Shown here piece after piece: positions 34,102 to 43,049 of a stretch of 64,000 bases of DNA. The DNA comes from Tildeniella torsiva UHER 1998/13D (GTDB lineage Bacteria > Cyanobacteriota > Cyanobacteriia > Phormidesmidales > Phormidesmidaceae). Position 1 is the first letter of the stretch; the number at the start of each line of letters is the position of its first letter. Both the position numbers and the translations under genes were made by a program. The notes under the pieces are model-generated. The model was not told the DNA's origin. It saw only the letters and a program-made list of their open reading frames with translations, and made no database searches. The stretch covers positions 62,001-126,000 of the forward strand of contig JAHHIH010000016.1 in assembly GCA_019358835.1 (NCBI GenBank), written 5' to 3'.

Positions 34102-34812
34102 TTAACTCTCTTTTTCCACTTGGTTAAATTCCAGCTCAACTGGGGTGTCGCGCCCAAAGATCGACAGCAGAGCCTTCAGCTTGCTGCGCTCGGGGCTGAC
34201 CTCCACCACCTCGCCCTCAAAGTCTTTGAAGGGGCCGGAGAGCACGGTAATTTTGTCTCCCGGAGCCATATCGACTTTGACTACAGGCTTTTGCTCTTCG
34301 GTGCGCTTGAAAATACGCTTTACCTCGCTCATGCCTAAGGGCATAGGCTTGACGTGGCCACGACCGCGACCGTAGGCCCGACGCTGCTCAGCCCCAACGA
34401 AGTTGATGACGTGGGGGGTGTTCTTAACCACCGACCAAGCCTCATCATCCATGTACATACGCACCAAGACGTAGCCTGGAAAGACTTTCTCATCGATGTT
34501 TTGGCGGCTGCCATCTTTGCGGAGCTTAACCGCTGGCGTTTGGGGAATCTCAACCTGGAAAATCCGGTTGACCACGTCTAACGTGCCAATCCGCTGTTCG
34601 AGATTGAGCTTGACCCGCTTTTCGCACCCAGAAGCAACCTGCACGGCGTACCACCGAGCTTTGCGCTGGTAATAACGGGCCGCTTCGCCATCATTGCCAT
34701 CCTCTGAAACTGACCCAGAACTGCTTTCTGGAGTTTCAGTCTCCAGATCACTATCTAAAGGCTCATCAAGGGGATCGTCGTCGTAGTTGAAGTCTTCTTC
34801 AGTTACCGCCAT
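34102..34812 (-). CDS. nusG: Transcription elongation/antitermination factor NusG
   Basis: Binds RNA polymerase and couples transcription to translation or Rho. ATG 34812 overlaps the secE stop codon by one base (TAATG), giving 236 residues; the longer frame to 34836 would run into secE. The first 45 residues are acidic and likely disordered (EEDFNYDDDPLDEPLDSDLE), as in other cyanobacteria. The NGN domain follows (RWYAVQVASGCEKRVKLNLE), and the KOW domain is near the end (GDKITVLSGPFKDFEGEVVE). Confidence 0.97.
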   Translation of the reverse strand: MAVTEEDFNYDDDPLDEPLDSDLETETPESSSGSVSEDGNDGEAARYYQRKARWYAVQVASGCEKRVKLNLEQRIGTLDVVNRIFQVEIPQTPAVKLRKDGSRQNIDEKVFPGYVLVRMYMDDEAWSVVKNTPHVINFVGAEQRRAYGRGRGHVKPMPLGMSEVKRIFKRTEEQKPVVKVDMAPGDKITVLSGPFKDFEGEVVEVSPERSKLKALLSIFGRDTPVELEFNQVEKES

Positions 34813-35057
34813 TAGAATACTTGCCCCGAAACCCACCCAAATAGCCGGTCAACCAGATAAATCAGCGTTGCGGACAGGCTAACCATGAGAATGACGGCAG
34901 CAGACTCACTAATCAGCTGCTGTCGACTGGGCCAAACCACTTTTCCCAGTTCTTCTTTGGTGCCCTGTAAGAAGGCACCTACGCTAAAGCCCTGCTCAGC
35001 AACCTGGGCGTCTGCGGGCTTGCCCTTAGACTCTATTGCGGCGTCTTTTTTTACCAC
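34812..35057 (-). CDS. secE: Preprotein translocase subunit SecE
   Basis: Clamp subunit of the SecYEG channel. The 81-residue product has an N-terminal polar region, the amphipathic GTKEELGKVVWPSRQQLI, and a single membrane helix (AAVILMVSLSATLIYLVDRL). This is the minimal one-helix form. It is coupled to nusG by a TAATG overlap. A TTATCCACA sequence lies about 20 bp upstream (35079-35087), possibly by chance. Confidence 0.95.
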   Translation of the reverse strand: MVKKDAAIESKGKPADAQVAEQGFSVGAFLQGTKEELGKVVWPSRQQLISESAAVILMVSLSATLIYLVDRLFGWVSGQVF

Positions 35058-35183
35058 TGGCTTGGCTCCTGTTGGCGCTTATCCACACTGACGGACTGGA
35101 AAGCATAGGCCGGTTTGCCGACTTAGCTGACCTGGAAAACATTGGACTGGAAGACTAAGGGCTCCTGGTTTTTTAGGAGCTAA

Positions 35184-35258
35184 GGGCAGTGACAATCACC
35201 GTCGCTTCGGCCAACCCTGGGGTCTGAGGCCTAAAAGCTTTAGAAATTGTCGCTGCCC
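35184..35258 (-). promoter_or_regulatory. Long-range inverted repeat between trnW and secE
   Basis: GGGCAGTGACAAT (35184-35196) and ATTGTCGCTGCCC (35246-35258) are complementary over 13 bp with one G-T pair. Between them is GCTCCT (35161-35166 lies just outside) and AGGAGC (35175-35180), a separate small stem. The structure begins 9 nt past the tRNA 3' end on the minus strand, so it could be a tRNA trailer, a processing signal, or the secE-nusG leader. Confidence 0.4.
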
Positions 35259-35266
35259 CTACTCAG

Positions 35267-35339
35267 CGCGCCCTGGAGGACTCGAACCCCCGACATCGGG
35301 TTTTGGAGACCCGCGTTCTACCAACTGAACTAAGGACGC
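35267..35339 (-). tRNA. trnW: tRNA-Trp (anticodon CCA)
   Basis: A 73-nt cloverleaf on the minus strand. The acceptor stem is GCGTCCT / AGGGCGC with discriminator G. The D arm has AGTTCAGTTGGTAGAAC, the anticodon loop is CTCCAAA (CCA), and the T arm GGGGGTTCGAGTCCTCC. No CCA is encoded. Its place between rplS and secE is usual in cyanobacteria. Confidence 0.97.
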
Positions 35340-35385
35340 ATGAAACCAGGTGCTACTTTAGCACCGTTGCCCAACTTTCCCAATT

Positions 35386-35751
35386 CTAATTGATTGGGCG
35401 ATCAAAACGCTGTTTCAAACGAGTGGCCTTACCGACGCGATCGCGCAGGTAGTAGAGCTTGGCTCGCCGAGCTTTACCCCGACGCAGCACAGCAATGCTG
35501 GCCACCTTGGGAGCATGGACGAGAAAAACTCGCTCAACGCCGACCCCCTGAAAAATCTTTCGCACCGTGATGGAGCGATTGATGCCGCCATTGCGCATGG
35601 CGATAACGGTGCCCTCGTAGGGCTGAATCCGCTCTTTGCCACCCTCTTGAATGCGTACGCCAACACGAATGGTGTCACCGACGTAGATGGTGGGAAGGTC
35701 GGTCTTTAGCTGCTCCGCCTCAATTGAGCGGATGATTTCCTCTGCGTTCAT
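35386..35751 (-). CDS. rplS: 50S ribosomal protein L19 (bL19)
   Basis: Intersubunit-bridge protein. ATG 35751 begins [20 protein letters not shown] and gives 121 residues; the frame is open further upstream but that part is not conserved. [20 protein letters not shown] and [20 protein letters not shown] sequence ([20 protein letters not shown]) are diagnostic. The gene lies upstream of trnW. Confidence 0.97.
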   Translation of the reverse strand: MNAEEIIRSIEAEQLKTDLPTIYVGDTIRVGVRIQEGGKERIQPYEGTVIAMRNGGINRSITVRKIFQGVGVERVFLVHAPKVASIAVLRRGKARRAKLYYLRDRVGKATRLKQRFDRPIN

Positions 35752-35946
35752 AGGGCCTGCAAATGTGCACGGTCTACGATTATAGACCATGGGAGGTGCT
35801 AAGCAAATAGCTGGAGGCAATGTTTTTTGGCAGCGGATTTTTGTGGGGCTGGGCTGGGTATTCTCTAGTGGCTCTGGGCATAGTGTTTATAGAGCATGCG
35901 CCCCGTTTTGCCAAGGTTGCTGTTACTGAAATCTTCCTGAGCCCCC

Positions 35947-38199
35947 ATGGTTATGTCTATGCTGCCCCTTGACCCGCTGCCTGAGGGAGAGCGGCCTCAA
36001 CCTGAGGTCGCCGCCGCTGCCCTGAGGGAGGTGCTCGATGCGATCGCGACGCCGCTCTGGATCACGGATGAGCACGACCGCTGGCACGTTTGCAACCGAG
36101 CCTGTGCGGTTTTGCTGGGGGGCGAGGGGCTGGCGGTTGGCGGCCCCTTAGGGACGGAGGTTTTGCCGCCGGAGGTTGGCCAGCCGCTGCTGGCGGCGGG
36201 GCAGCGGGCGCTGGCTAGCGGCGACGAGCAAACCGCCGTGGTCGAAATGACCGATGCCGCAGGCGATCGCCGCCGCCTACGGGCTACCGTGCGCCGATTT
36301 TGGGCCGACCACAGTGAGCCTCGGCTGCTGGTCAGCCTCCAGGATGTGACCCCGCTGCACGAGGTGGAGCAAACGCTGCAGCGCCAGTCTGAGCGGGAGC
36401 GGCTGCTGGGGGCGATCGCCCAGCACTTGCTGCAATCGCTCAACTCTGAAGATTTGTTGCAGACGACGGTTAATGAGGTGCGTCGCTTTTTGCGCATCGA
36501 CCGGGTGCTGTTCTACAGCTTTGACCCTGACTACAACGGGGTGGTGGCTGAGTCGGCCAGTGGCGCAATGGCAATCTCAGGGGATGCCCAGACAGACCTC
36601 AGCTTTATTCCTGCCGATCTAATGCGCTATCGCCAGGGTGAGATGGAGGTGATCGACGACATTGCCACGGCCCACCTGCCGCCAGCCTGCCTGGCTAAGT
36701 TTGACCAGGCCAAAGTGAAGGCCTGCCTGATTATGCCAATCGTTCAGGGAGACGCTCTCTACGGACTGGTGTGTGCCTTAAATTGCAGCGGCCCCCGCCC
36801 CTGGGCTGCCTGGGAAATTGAGACCCTGCGGGAGGTGTCTACCCAGGTGGGGGGGGCCATTAAGCAGGCCCGCCTCTATAACCAGGTGCAGCGGCTGAAC
36901 ACCGACCTAGAGCAGCAGGTGGCCCAGCGCACCGAGGAGTTGCAGACCGCCCTAGAGTTTGAAGCAACCCTAAAACGCATTACCGACCGGGTGCGCGACA
37001 GTCTAGATGTCAACCAGATCATGCTGACGGCGGTGAAGGAGCTAACCGAGGCGCTGGATGTGAAGGGGTCAAACACCTCACTCTATGACCTGGAGCAGGG
37101 CACCTCGACCATCTATTACGAGTACAACAGCTCTAGCCCGTCTTACCAGGGGCGCGTTGCCCAGATGGAAGCGTTTCCGGAGGTGTACCATCAGCTGCTG
37201 GACGGGCAATATTTTCAGTTTTGCTCGGTGGAGCCGAATCCGGTGCGGGGCTACGTGGCCATGCTGGCCTGTCCGGTGGTGGACGACCGGGGTGTGCTGG
37301 GGGATCTGTGGCTGATCAACGATCGCGACTACGGCTTTAACGACATTGAGATTCGCCTGGTGCAGCAGGTGGCGAATCAGTGTGCGATCGCCATTCGCCA
37401 AGCCCGGCTGTACCAGGCGGCCCAGTCTCAGGTGGCCGAGCTAGAGCGGCTCAACACGCTAAAAGACGACTTTCTCAGCACGGTTTCCCACGAGTTGCGC
37501 ACCCCGGTGACTAGCATGCGGGTGGCTCTACAGCTGCTGGGGGTCACCCTCAACCAGGAACTTGACCTCACCGCCGACCTGCAAAAGCCCAAGACTGAGC
37601 AGACGCGTATTGGGCGCTACTACAGCATTTTGCAGGAGGAGTGCGAGCGCGAGATCAGCCTGATCAACGACCTGCTCGATCTCCAGCGACTCGACGTGGG
37701 CAATCATCCCATTCAGCCTGAGCCGATTTTGCTAGAAACCTGGCTAGCCAGCTGGATTGACAGCTTTGTAACCCGTGCCAAAAGCCGTAATCAAACCCTG
37801 CGGCTAGTGACCACCTCGACTCTGCCGGTGCTGCACACCGACCTGGCCAGCCTGGAGCGGGTACTGGCCGAATTGCTCAATAATGCCTGTAAGTACACCC
37901 CGCCGGGGGAATATATCACCTTGGAAGTGCTGCCCGATCCGAAAGCTCCCAACGATCAGGTGTGTTTGGCGCTGACCAACACGGGGGTGACGATTCCGGC
38001 GGCAGAAATGACGCGGATTTTTGACAAGTTTTACCGGGTGCCTAGCGCCGATCCCTGGAAGCAGGGGGGCACCGGTCTGGGGCTGGCCCTGGTGAAAAAG
38101 CTGGTCGCGCACCTGGGGGGAGATATTGCAGTGGCCAGCGACGCCAGCCAAACCTGCTTTACCATTACTCTGCCTACGCAACCGGCCCTAACTCGATAA
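35947..38199 (+). CDS. Sensor histidine kinase with PAS and two GAF domains
   Basis: A 750-residue soluble kinase. An N-terminal PAS-like domain (about 20-140), then GAF1 (about 152-310), a coiled-coil (RLNTDLEQQVAQRTEELQTA), GAF2 (about 340-490), HisKA with H515 in STVSHELRTP, and HATPase (N box LLNNACKYTPP; G boxes near GGTGLGLALV). GAF1 resembles phytochrome GAFs but lacks the Cys-His pair that binds bilin (PPACLAKF). No response regulator is adjacent. ATG 35947 is used. Confidence 0.92.
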   Translation: MVMSMLPLDPLPEGERPQPEVAAAALREVLDAIATPLWITDEHDRWHVCNRACAVLLGGEGLAVGGPLGTEVLPPEVGQPLLAAGQRALASGDEQTAVVEMTDAAGDRRRLRATVRRFWADHSEPRLLVSLQDVTPLHEVEQTLQRQSERERLLGAIAQHLLQSLNSEDLLQTTVNEVRRFLRIDRVLFYSFDPDYNGVVAESASGAMAISGDAQTDLSFIPADLMRYRQGEMEVIDDIATAHLPPACLAKFDQAKVKACLIMPIVQGDALYGLVCALNCSGPRPWAAWEIETLREVSTQVGGAIKQARLYNQVQRLNTDLEQQVAQRTEELQTALEFEATLKRITDRVRDSLDVNQIMLTAVKELTEALDVKGSNTSLYDLEQGTSTIYYEYNSSSPSYQGRVAQMEAFPEVYHQLLDGQYFQFCSVEPNPVRGYVAMLACPVVDDRGVLGDLWLINDRDYGFNDIEIRLVQQVANQCAIAIRQARLYQAAQSQVAELERLNTLKDDFLSTVSHELRTPVTSMRVALQLLGVTLNQELDLTADLQKPKTEQTRIGRYYSILQEECEREISLINDLLDLQRLDVGNHPIQPEPILLETWLASWIDSFVTRAKSRNQTLRLVTTSTLPVLHTDLASLERVLAELLNNACKYTPPGEYITLEVLPDPKAPNDQVCLALTNTGVTIPAAEMTRIFDKFYRVPSADPWKQGGTGLGLALVKKLVAHLGGDIAVASDASQTCFTITLPTQPALTR

Positions 38200-38256
38200 G
38201 CTCTTGACTCGATAAGATAGAGACACGGGTTAACCGTAGATTTCTCTACTGGACAA

Positions 38257-38931
38257 ATGGCAATGGACAGCGTTGTGAACGATACCCCCCTGCCGCTCCC
38301 GGTGGTCTACACCGGGCAATTTGGCGACTACACCATCACCCAGGGCGATCGCCGAGGGGTAGTGCTCTACCGCACCGGCCTCATGGTGGCGGCGGTGGCC
38401 TTCGGAATAGGGACTATTCTGGCGCTGGGGTTTAATCAAAACTCTGCCCTGGTGCAGGCCATCAGCCTGCTTTACACGCTGTTTTGGCTGGGGTTGGGGC
38501 TGAGCCTGGCCACCATTCACATCTATCTGGTGCCGCTGCATCGGTTGCTGCAAGGTGTTTGGCTGGTGGGAGGGCTGGCGTCGCTGGCCTTCTCCCACGG
38601 TATTGACGGCCCCCTGGCTCAAACGGTGGTAGAGACGCCTGGGGTGCTGTGGGGAATTGGGTTTACCTTTGTGGCCCTGACCGGCATTTTCTTCAAGGAA
38701 GCGTTCTGCTTTGACCGTTTAGAAACCAAGCTGCTGACGCTGCTGGTGCCGCTGCTGCTGTTAGGGCACCTGTTTGGCGTGCTGCCCATGGCGACAGAGC
38801 AGGTGCTGCTAGGAGCCTGGGCCGTTTTATTTGGGGTGTTTGCCCTGCGCAAGGCCTTGCAGCCCATTGTGCCCGACATTGGTGATAAGTCGGTTTTTGT
38901 CTACCTAAAGCAGCAGCGCTCCAATGCCTGA
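38257..38931 (+). CDS. DUF2301 family integral membrane protein
   Basis: A 224-residue cyanobacterial membrane protein with about six helices (GLMVAAVAFGIGTILALGF, LLYTLFWLGLGLSLATIHIY, VWLVGGLASLAFSHG and others). GIFFKEAFCFDRLETKLLTL is a conserved central motif. The C-terminal KSVFVYLKQQ follows the last helix. The function is unknown. It lies 57 bp after the kinase gene and may share its transcript. Confidence 0.85.
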   Translation: MAMDSVVNDTPLPLPVVYTGQFGDYTITQGDRRGVVLYRTGLMVAAVAFGIGTILALGFNQNSALVQAISLLYTLFWLGLGLSLATIHIYLVPLHRLLQGVWLVGGLASLAFSHGIDGPLAQTVVETPGVLWGIGFTFVALTGIFFKEAFCFDRLETKLLTLLVPLLLLGHLFGVLPMATEQVLLGAWAVLFGVFALRKALQPIVPDIGDKSVFVYLKQQRSNA

Positions 38932-39120
38932 GTTTCTTGCTGCTCCCTTTGTAACAGCGGATTAGGGATGGATTAATCGGTTCGCCTCCGCATTTATACT
39001 GAGGATACGTCTATGGGCGAACCTGGTAGGTCTACGACCTGCTAGGGATGTTGTGCTAGCGGAACGTGACGGCTTTGGGGTCTCACTTTCTTCGGCAGAC
39101 CCTTATTTCCCTGGAGCAAT

Positions 39121-39561
39121 ATGAGCAACGTCTCTGGCCCTGTGGCAGCCCTGCCCCCTGCGAAATCTGCGTCAGGGTTGAACGCGTCTAGTCTAGAGCA
39201 GGCTCGCCCCGGTTTAGGTACAGAGTCGCTGAATACTGACCCATGGGTTAAGGCCCTGTTTAGCTATAGCCAGACTGCGGCGGCTAAGCTGCGATCGCCC
39301 AGCTCCCGGCCAGAACCGACCGCTGCTAAATCATCAGCTGTCAGTGGCCATGCGACGTTCTATTCTCTGGCAGATGCGGCACCTCAGTTAGCCAACCCCC
39401 TGGCTCCGCTGCGCGATCGCGATCGCGCAGCGCTAAGCGAACTCTTCACCCACGATCACATGGCCACCATCGAATCCGATATTCTGACTCGCCTCAGTTA
39501 TCTGGTGCCTGAGCCCCCTTGGGATGTAGAACCCTACGAGTTTCTGCGAGAGTTTTTGTAG
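39121..39561 (+). CDS. Small Ala/Pro-rich protein of unknown function
   Basis: A 146-residue product with a disordered Ser/Ala/Pro-rich N-terminal half and a more ordered C-terminal part (DRDRAALSELFTHDHMATIE, then SDILTRLSYLVPEPPWDVEP). GGAG lies 5 nt before the ATG. No signal peptide, helix or known domain is visible. The leader can form short hairpins (AGGTC-tac-GACCT near 39028). A 24-bp palindrome lies 93 bp downstream. No family is recognised. Confidence 0.65.
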   Translation: MSNVSGPVAALPPAKSASGLNASSLEQARPGLGTESLNTDPWVKALFSYSQTAAAKLRSPSSRPEPTAAKSSAVSGHATFYSLADAAPQLANPLAPLRDRDRAALSELFTHDHMATIESDILTRLSYLVPEPPWDVEPYEFLREFL

Positions 39562-39654
39562 CTTCAATCTAAGAATCACTCATCTGAAGTCTGTAGCAGA
39601 ACAAAAACTCAGTGTGGGCCTATCTTCTTGAGGTAGGCATGTTGTGCATAACTT

Positions 39655-39706
39655 CTAATTAAAAGGCATAAATCTATCCCAAGATAGATTTATGCCTTTT
39701 AATTAG
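39655..39706. terminator. Perfect 24-bp palindrome with CCAA loop
   Basis: CTAATTAAAAGGCATAAATC followed by TATC (39655-39678) and its exact complement (39683-39706) enclose a 4-nt loop, CCAA. GTTTGTTT follows, so it could stop transcription of the upstream gene. The length and perfection exceed what a terminator needs; a mobile-element relic is an alternative. Confidence 0.7.
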
Positions 39707-40334
39707 GTTTGTTTCTAAGTGTTCGCAGATCGAAAAGGCACACTGTCGGAAGTTTGATTATCTTGGGCTTGATTTAAGACAGTGTTTTGCTTAGCAGATT
39801 GGCCGCGAATTTGCCGGGACTGCTGCCATTCTAGAACCTTAATTTCTTTAGCTTTAAATAAGTTTACATACTTGAAGCTTGTCTAAAGCTTCTCCTTCTC
39901 TCAGCTCTTTTTGTGTTGGAGTGATTAGCTTGTAGCTGGAACCTGCCTGCTTGATGTCTGCTGCGGATTGGCTTGCCTAAATAGAGAGTTGAACTGCCTT
40001 TAGATATTTTTGGCCTCTCCTAGGTTCAAGAATTTGGCGAGGTAGGCTGCAATATGAGTTTTTGCGATATTAGCTATTTGGTCAGCGTAGAGAATCCTGT
40101 AGGAACACTATTTTTATCCGATCAAGGGGAACTGGCGGATTTATGAGTACGTCTTTTTTCTCTAAGAGATCCCAATGTATGGAATGGCTTTTTGCTTGAG
40201 GGTTTACCCCTGGATTTGGATCTGTGGCTTGCGTGGTAAATCCCTGGGTCAAAGATTTTTGGGGATGTCTGTGCAGTGTTTGAGCGGTTGAGTTCTTGAC
40301 AAGTATCGTTGTAACTTTAGCAATCTGAGTAATC
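39707..40334. other. AT-rich non-coding stretch upstream of a glycosyltransferase gene
   Basis: About 630 bp with visibly lower GC than the flanks, no GCGATCGC site and no convincing ORF. The 84-codon minus-strand frame at 40082-40336 has no family features. It probably contains the promoter of the GT4 gene and may be the edge of acquired DNA. Confidence 0.4.
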
Positions 40335-41573
40335 ATGTCTACCTTGGCCCAGGTTCGGTTAGTAATACTTCAATATGCTGGTGATTTGAGAGAGGCTTAT
40401 AACTTGCTGACTCAGTCGGGTGAGCAAGAATATTTTAGCCACCGCTACACCATAGAAAGCTCTGTTGAAATAGGCAGCCGAATCGACGAAGTTATTCATG
40501 TTTGCTGCAAGACCAGTGCTGAGTATAGCGAAGTCTTAGAGCCTGGCCTGCGAGCTGTGGGCGGAAATCTTGACCCTTATCAGGAGACAGGGCGGCTGCT
40601 AGATTTGCTTCGGCAGCAGCAGCCCACCCACTTAGTGGTTCATTTTCCTTTGCCTGCTGCGTTCAAGTGGGCTAAGCAAAATAACGTGAAAGTGATGGGC
40701 CTATTTGCCGATTCTTTTCAGGGAAGCGGCCTGTCGGATAAACTTCGAAACTTTCGCTTATCTAGCATGTTGAACAGTGAGGCTGTTGACCTAGTGGCGA
40801 ATCATGGGTTGAGCTCATGTCATTCCCTGAGGCAGATTGGTGTCAAACCCAGCAAAATTATCCCTTGGGACTTTCCCTATGAAATTACCCCCAATGATTT
40901 TGGGCCGAAGAGTCTAGGGGATTCAGCTATTAACGATAAAAACATTGTTTACGTTGGCCGCATCAATAAAGTGAAGGGGGTTGGCGATGTCCTAAACGCC
41001 CTAGCGGAATTGAAGCGGTCGGGTATAACCCCTAGCCTCACGTTGATTGGCAAGGGAGAATTAGACTGGTTTGGCGCTGAAATTCATCGTTTGGGGTTGG
41101 GTGGTCAGGTGACGCTGGCGGGAGGCTTACCCCATGATCAGGTTTTGGCAAAAATGCGCTGGGCGGATGTTGTGTTGGTTCCGAGCCGCCATGCCTATCC
41201 TGAGGGCTTGCCGCTGACCATTTATGAAGCCCTAACCGTTAGAACGCCGCTGATTGTCTCAGACCACCCCATGTTTTTGGGTAAATTCGAGCTGGGACGG
41301 GACGTGCTGATGTTTCCTGAAAAAGATACGGCTGCTCTGGCTCACTGTATTCAAACGCTGCTGACCAATGCGGAGTTGTATCGGACTCTATCTCTCAGCT
41401 CCGCTGCTGCCTGGTCGAGATTGCAGCTGCCGGTAAAGTGGCATCAGCTGATCGGACAGTGGATAAATGATACGCCCGACAGCCGTCGATGGTTGTTTCA
41501 GCACAGTCTAGGGCAGTGCTCCTATCCACAGCAGCAGCTGAGTTCTAGCCGTTTACAGCCAGTGCTCAACTGA
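40335..41573 (+). CDS. GT4-family glycosyltransferase
   Basis: A 412-residue GT-B transferase that adds a sugar from a nucleotide donor, probably to a polysaccharide or glycolipid. The C-terminal Rossmann domain holds NIVYVGRINKVKGVGDVLNA, LTLIGKGEL, and the E-x7-E donor motif in PEGLPLTIYEAL. The N-terminus VRLVILQYAGDLREAYN is typical of group 1. Lower GC and absence of GCGATCGC suggest acquisition. It stands alone; no other polysaccharide genes are adjacent. Confidence 0.9.
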   Translation: MSTLAQVRLVILQYAGDLREAYNLLTQSGEQEYFSHRYTIESSVEIGSRIDEVIHVCCKTSAEYSEVLEPGLRAVGGNLDPYQETGRLLDLLRQQQPTHLVVHFPLPAAFKWAKQNNVKVMGLFADSFQGSGLSDKLRNFRLSSMLNSEAVDLVANHGLSSCHSLRQIGVKPSKIIPWDFPYEITPNDFGPKSLGDSAINDKNIVYVGRINKVKGVGDVLNALAELKRSGITPSLTLIGKGELDWFGAEIHRLGLGGQVTLAGGLPHDQVLAKMRWADVVLVPSRHAYPEGLPLTIYEALTVRTPLIVSDHPMFLGKFELGRDVLMFPEKDTAALAHCIQTLLTNAELYRTLSLSSAAAWSRLQLPVKWHQLIGQWINDTPDSRRWLFQHSLGQCSYPQQQLSSSRLQPVLN

Positions 41574-41672
41574 GGGCTGCGAGGCTGTAGAACTGGGCAG
41601 GCCGTTGAGGTGGTCTAGCATTGAGGTGGCTGGATTAACGCTTGCCCTTTCAATGCTCTACATTTTTTAAGT

Positions 41673-43049
41673 ATGCCTGCTCTCCCCGGCTCTAAGACTC
41701 CCTTTTGGCGGCGCGCGCCCAGGCTCATTTTGCGCCCGCTGGATTATTTTGAAGACAACTATCGCCGCTACGGGGCGGTGTTTCAAGTTGGGGCAGGATC
41801 GCCGCCGTCGATCTATGTGGCTGACCCGGCGGTAATTCAAGGAATTTTTCAGGCCGATGCGGCCCAGTTCCACATTCCAGCCCAGGGGGTGGGCAGCGGG
41901 TTGACCTTTTTGCTGGGCGATCAGTCGCTGCTGCTGCTGGATGGAGAGCGCCACCGCCGCCACCGTCGCCTGCTGATGCCGCCGTTCCATGGCGATCGCC
42001 TGCGAGCCTACGGCGACCTAATCTGCACCCTAACCCAACAGGCCATGGCTGGCTGGCAGCCGAGTACCGCTTTTAATGTGCGGGGCGCAATGCAGGACAT
42101 TACCCTGCGGGTGATTCTCAAAGCGGTGTTTGGTCTGGGGGACGGCGATCGCTACAATCGCCTGCGACACCTACTTAGCACTCTGCTAGAGGGGCTGGGC
42201 ACTCCCTTCAGCGCTTTTTTTATTTTCTTTCCAGGGCTACAGAAAGACTGGGGGCCGCTTAGCCCTTGGGGAAGGTTTGTGCGAATCAAAGCTGAGATTG
42301 ACGCGCTGATCTACGCCGAAATTGGCGATCGCCGCCAGCACCCCCAGCCCAACAGCGCCGATGTTCTCTCGCTGATGATCAGCGCCCGCGACGAGCAGGG
42401 TGAGCCCCTCAGCGACGGTGAACTCCACGACGAGCTAATGACGCTGCTGGTGGCGGGGCACGAAACCACAGCATCTGCGCTGCCCTGGGCGCTGTACTGG
42501 GCTCATTGGCTACCGGCAGTGGGCGACCGCCTCCACCAAGAGTTAGACAGTGTGAGGCCATCCCCCGATCCCCTCAGCTATGCCAGCCTGCCTTACCTGA
42601 CGGCGGTCTGCCAAGAAACCCTGCGCATCTACCCCGTTGCGCCCACTACAGGCATTCGCATCGTCAGCCAGCCGCTGACGGTGGCGGGCTACGAGTTTGC
42701 CGCTGGGTCGGTGCTATTTCTCAACATTTACCTGGTGCACCACCGGGAAGACCTCTACCCCGACCCCGACACCTTTCGGCCAGAACGCTTTTTAGAACGG
42801 CAGTATTCGCCCTACGAGTACTTTCCCTTTGGGGGCGGGCACCGCAGCTGCATCGGCTCGGCCTTCGCGCTAATGGAAATGAAGCTGGTGCTGGCAACCA
42901 TTCTGCGGCACTGGCAGCTAGCCTTGCCTGAGGGCGATCGCCGCCCTCTAAAACCCGTGCGGCGCGGTCTGACCCTCGCGCCGCCGGGAAATCTGCGGCT
43001 GGTGCCCCTGGCCCGCGTTGCTCAACCTCAGGCACTACCGCTCGGCTAA
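41673..43049 (+). CDS. Cytochrome P450, CYP110-like
   Basis: A 458-residue haem monooxygenase. The I-helix oxygen motif is AGHETT (residues 261-266), ExxR is E315-T-L-R318, PERF lies at about 370-373, and the haem-binding loop FPFGGGHRSCIG has ligand C393. Cyanobacterial CYP110 enzymes hydroxylate fatty acids, alkanes or terpenes; the substrate is not predictable. No membrane anchor is evident. Redox partners are not adjacent. Its end overlaps the end of the convergent MTHFR-like gene by 15 bp. Confidence 0.93.
   Translation: MPALPGSKTPFWRRAPRLILRPLDYFEDNYRRYGAVFQVGAGSPPSIYVADPAVIQGIFQADAAQFHIPAQGVGSGLTFLLGDQSLLLLDGERHRRHRRLLMPPFHGDRLRAYGDLICTLTQQAMAGWQPSTAFNVRGAMQDITLRVILKAVFGLGDGDRYNRLRHLLSTLLEGLGTPFSAFFIFFPGLQKDWGPLSPWGRFVRIKAEIDALIYAEIGDRRQHPQPNSADVLSLMISARDEQGEPLSDGELHDELMTLLVAGHETTASALPWALYWAHWLPAVGDRLHQELDSVRPSPDPLSYASLPYLTAVCQETLRIYPVAPTTGIRIVSQPLTVAGYEFAAGSVLFLNIYLVHHREDLYPDPDTFRPERFLERQYSPYEYFPFGGGHRSCIGSAFALMEMKLVLATILRHWQLALPEGDRRPLKPVRRGLTLAPPGNLRLVPLARVAQPQALPLG

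Noticed and set aside
35079..35087. Fourth TTATCCACA site upstream of secE as an origin element
   Set aside because: A single isolated site is expected by chance and lies far from the cluster at 12 kb.
36400..36880. Bilin-binding (cyanobacteriochrome) GAF in the histidine kinase
   Set aside because: The GAF resembles phytochrome GAFs, but the expected Cys-His pair is absent (PPACLAKF), so a chromophore is unlikely.
40082..40336. 84-codon minus-strand frame in the AT-rich stretch
   Set aside because: No start context or protein pattern; it lies in the probable promoter of the GT4 gene.
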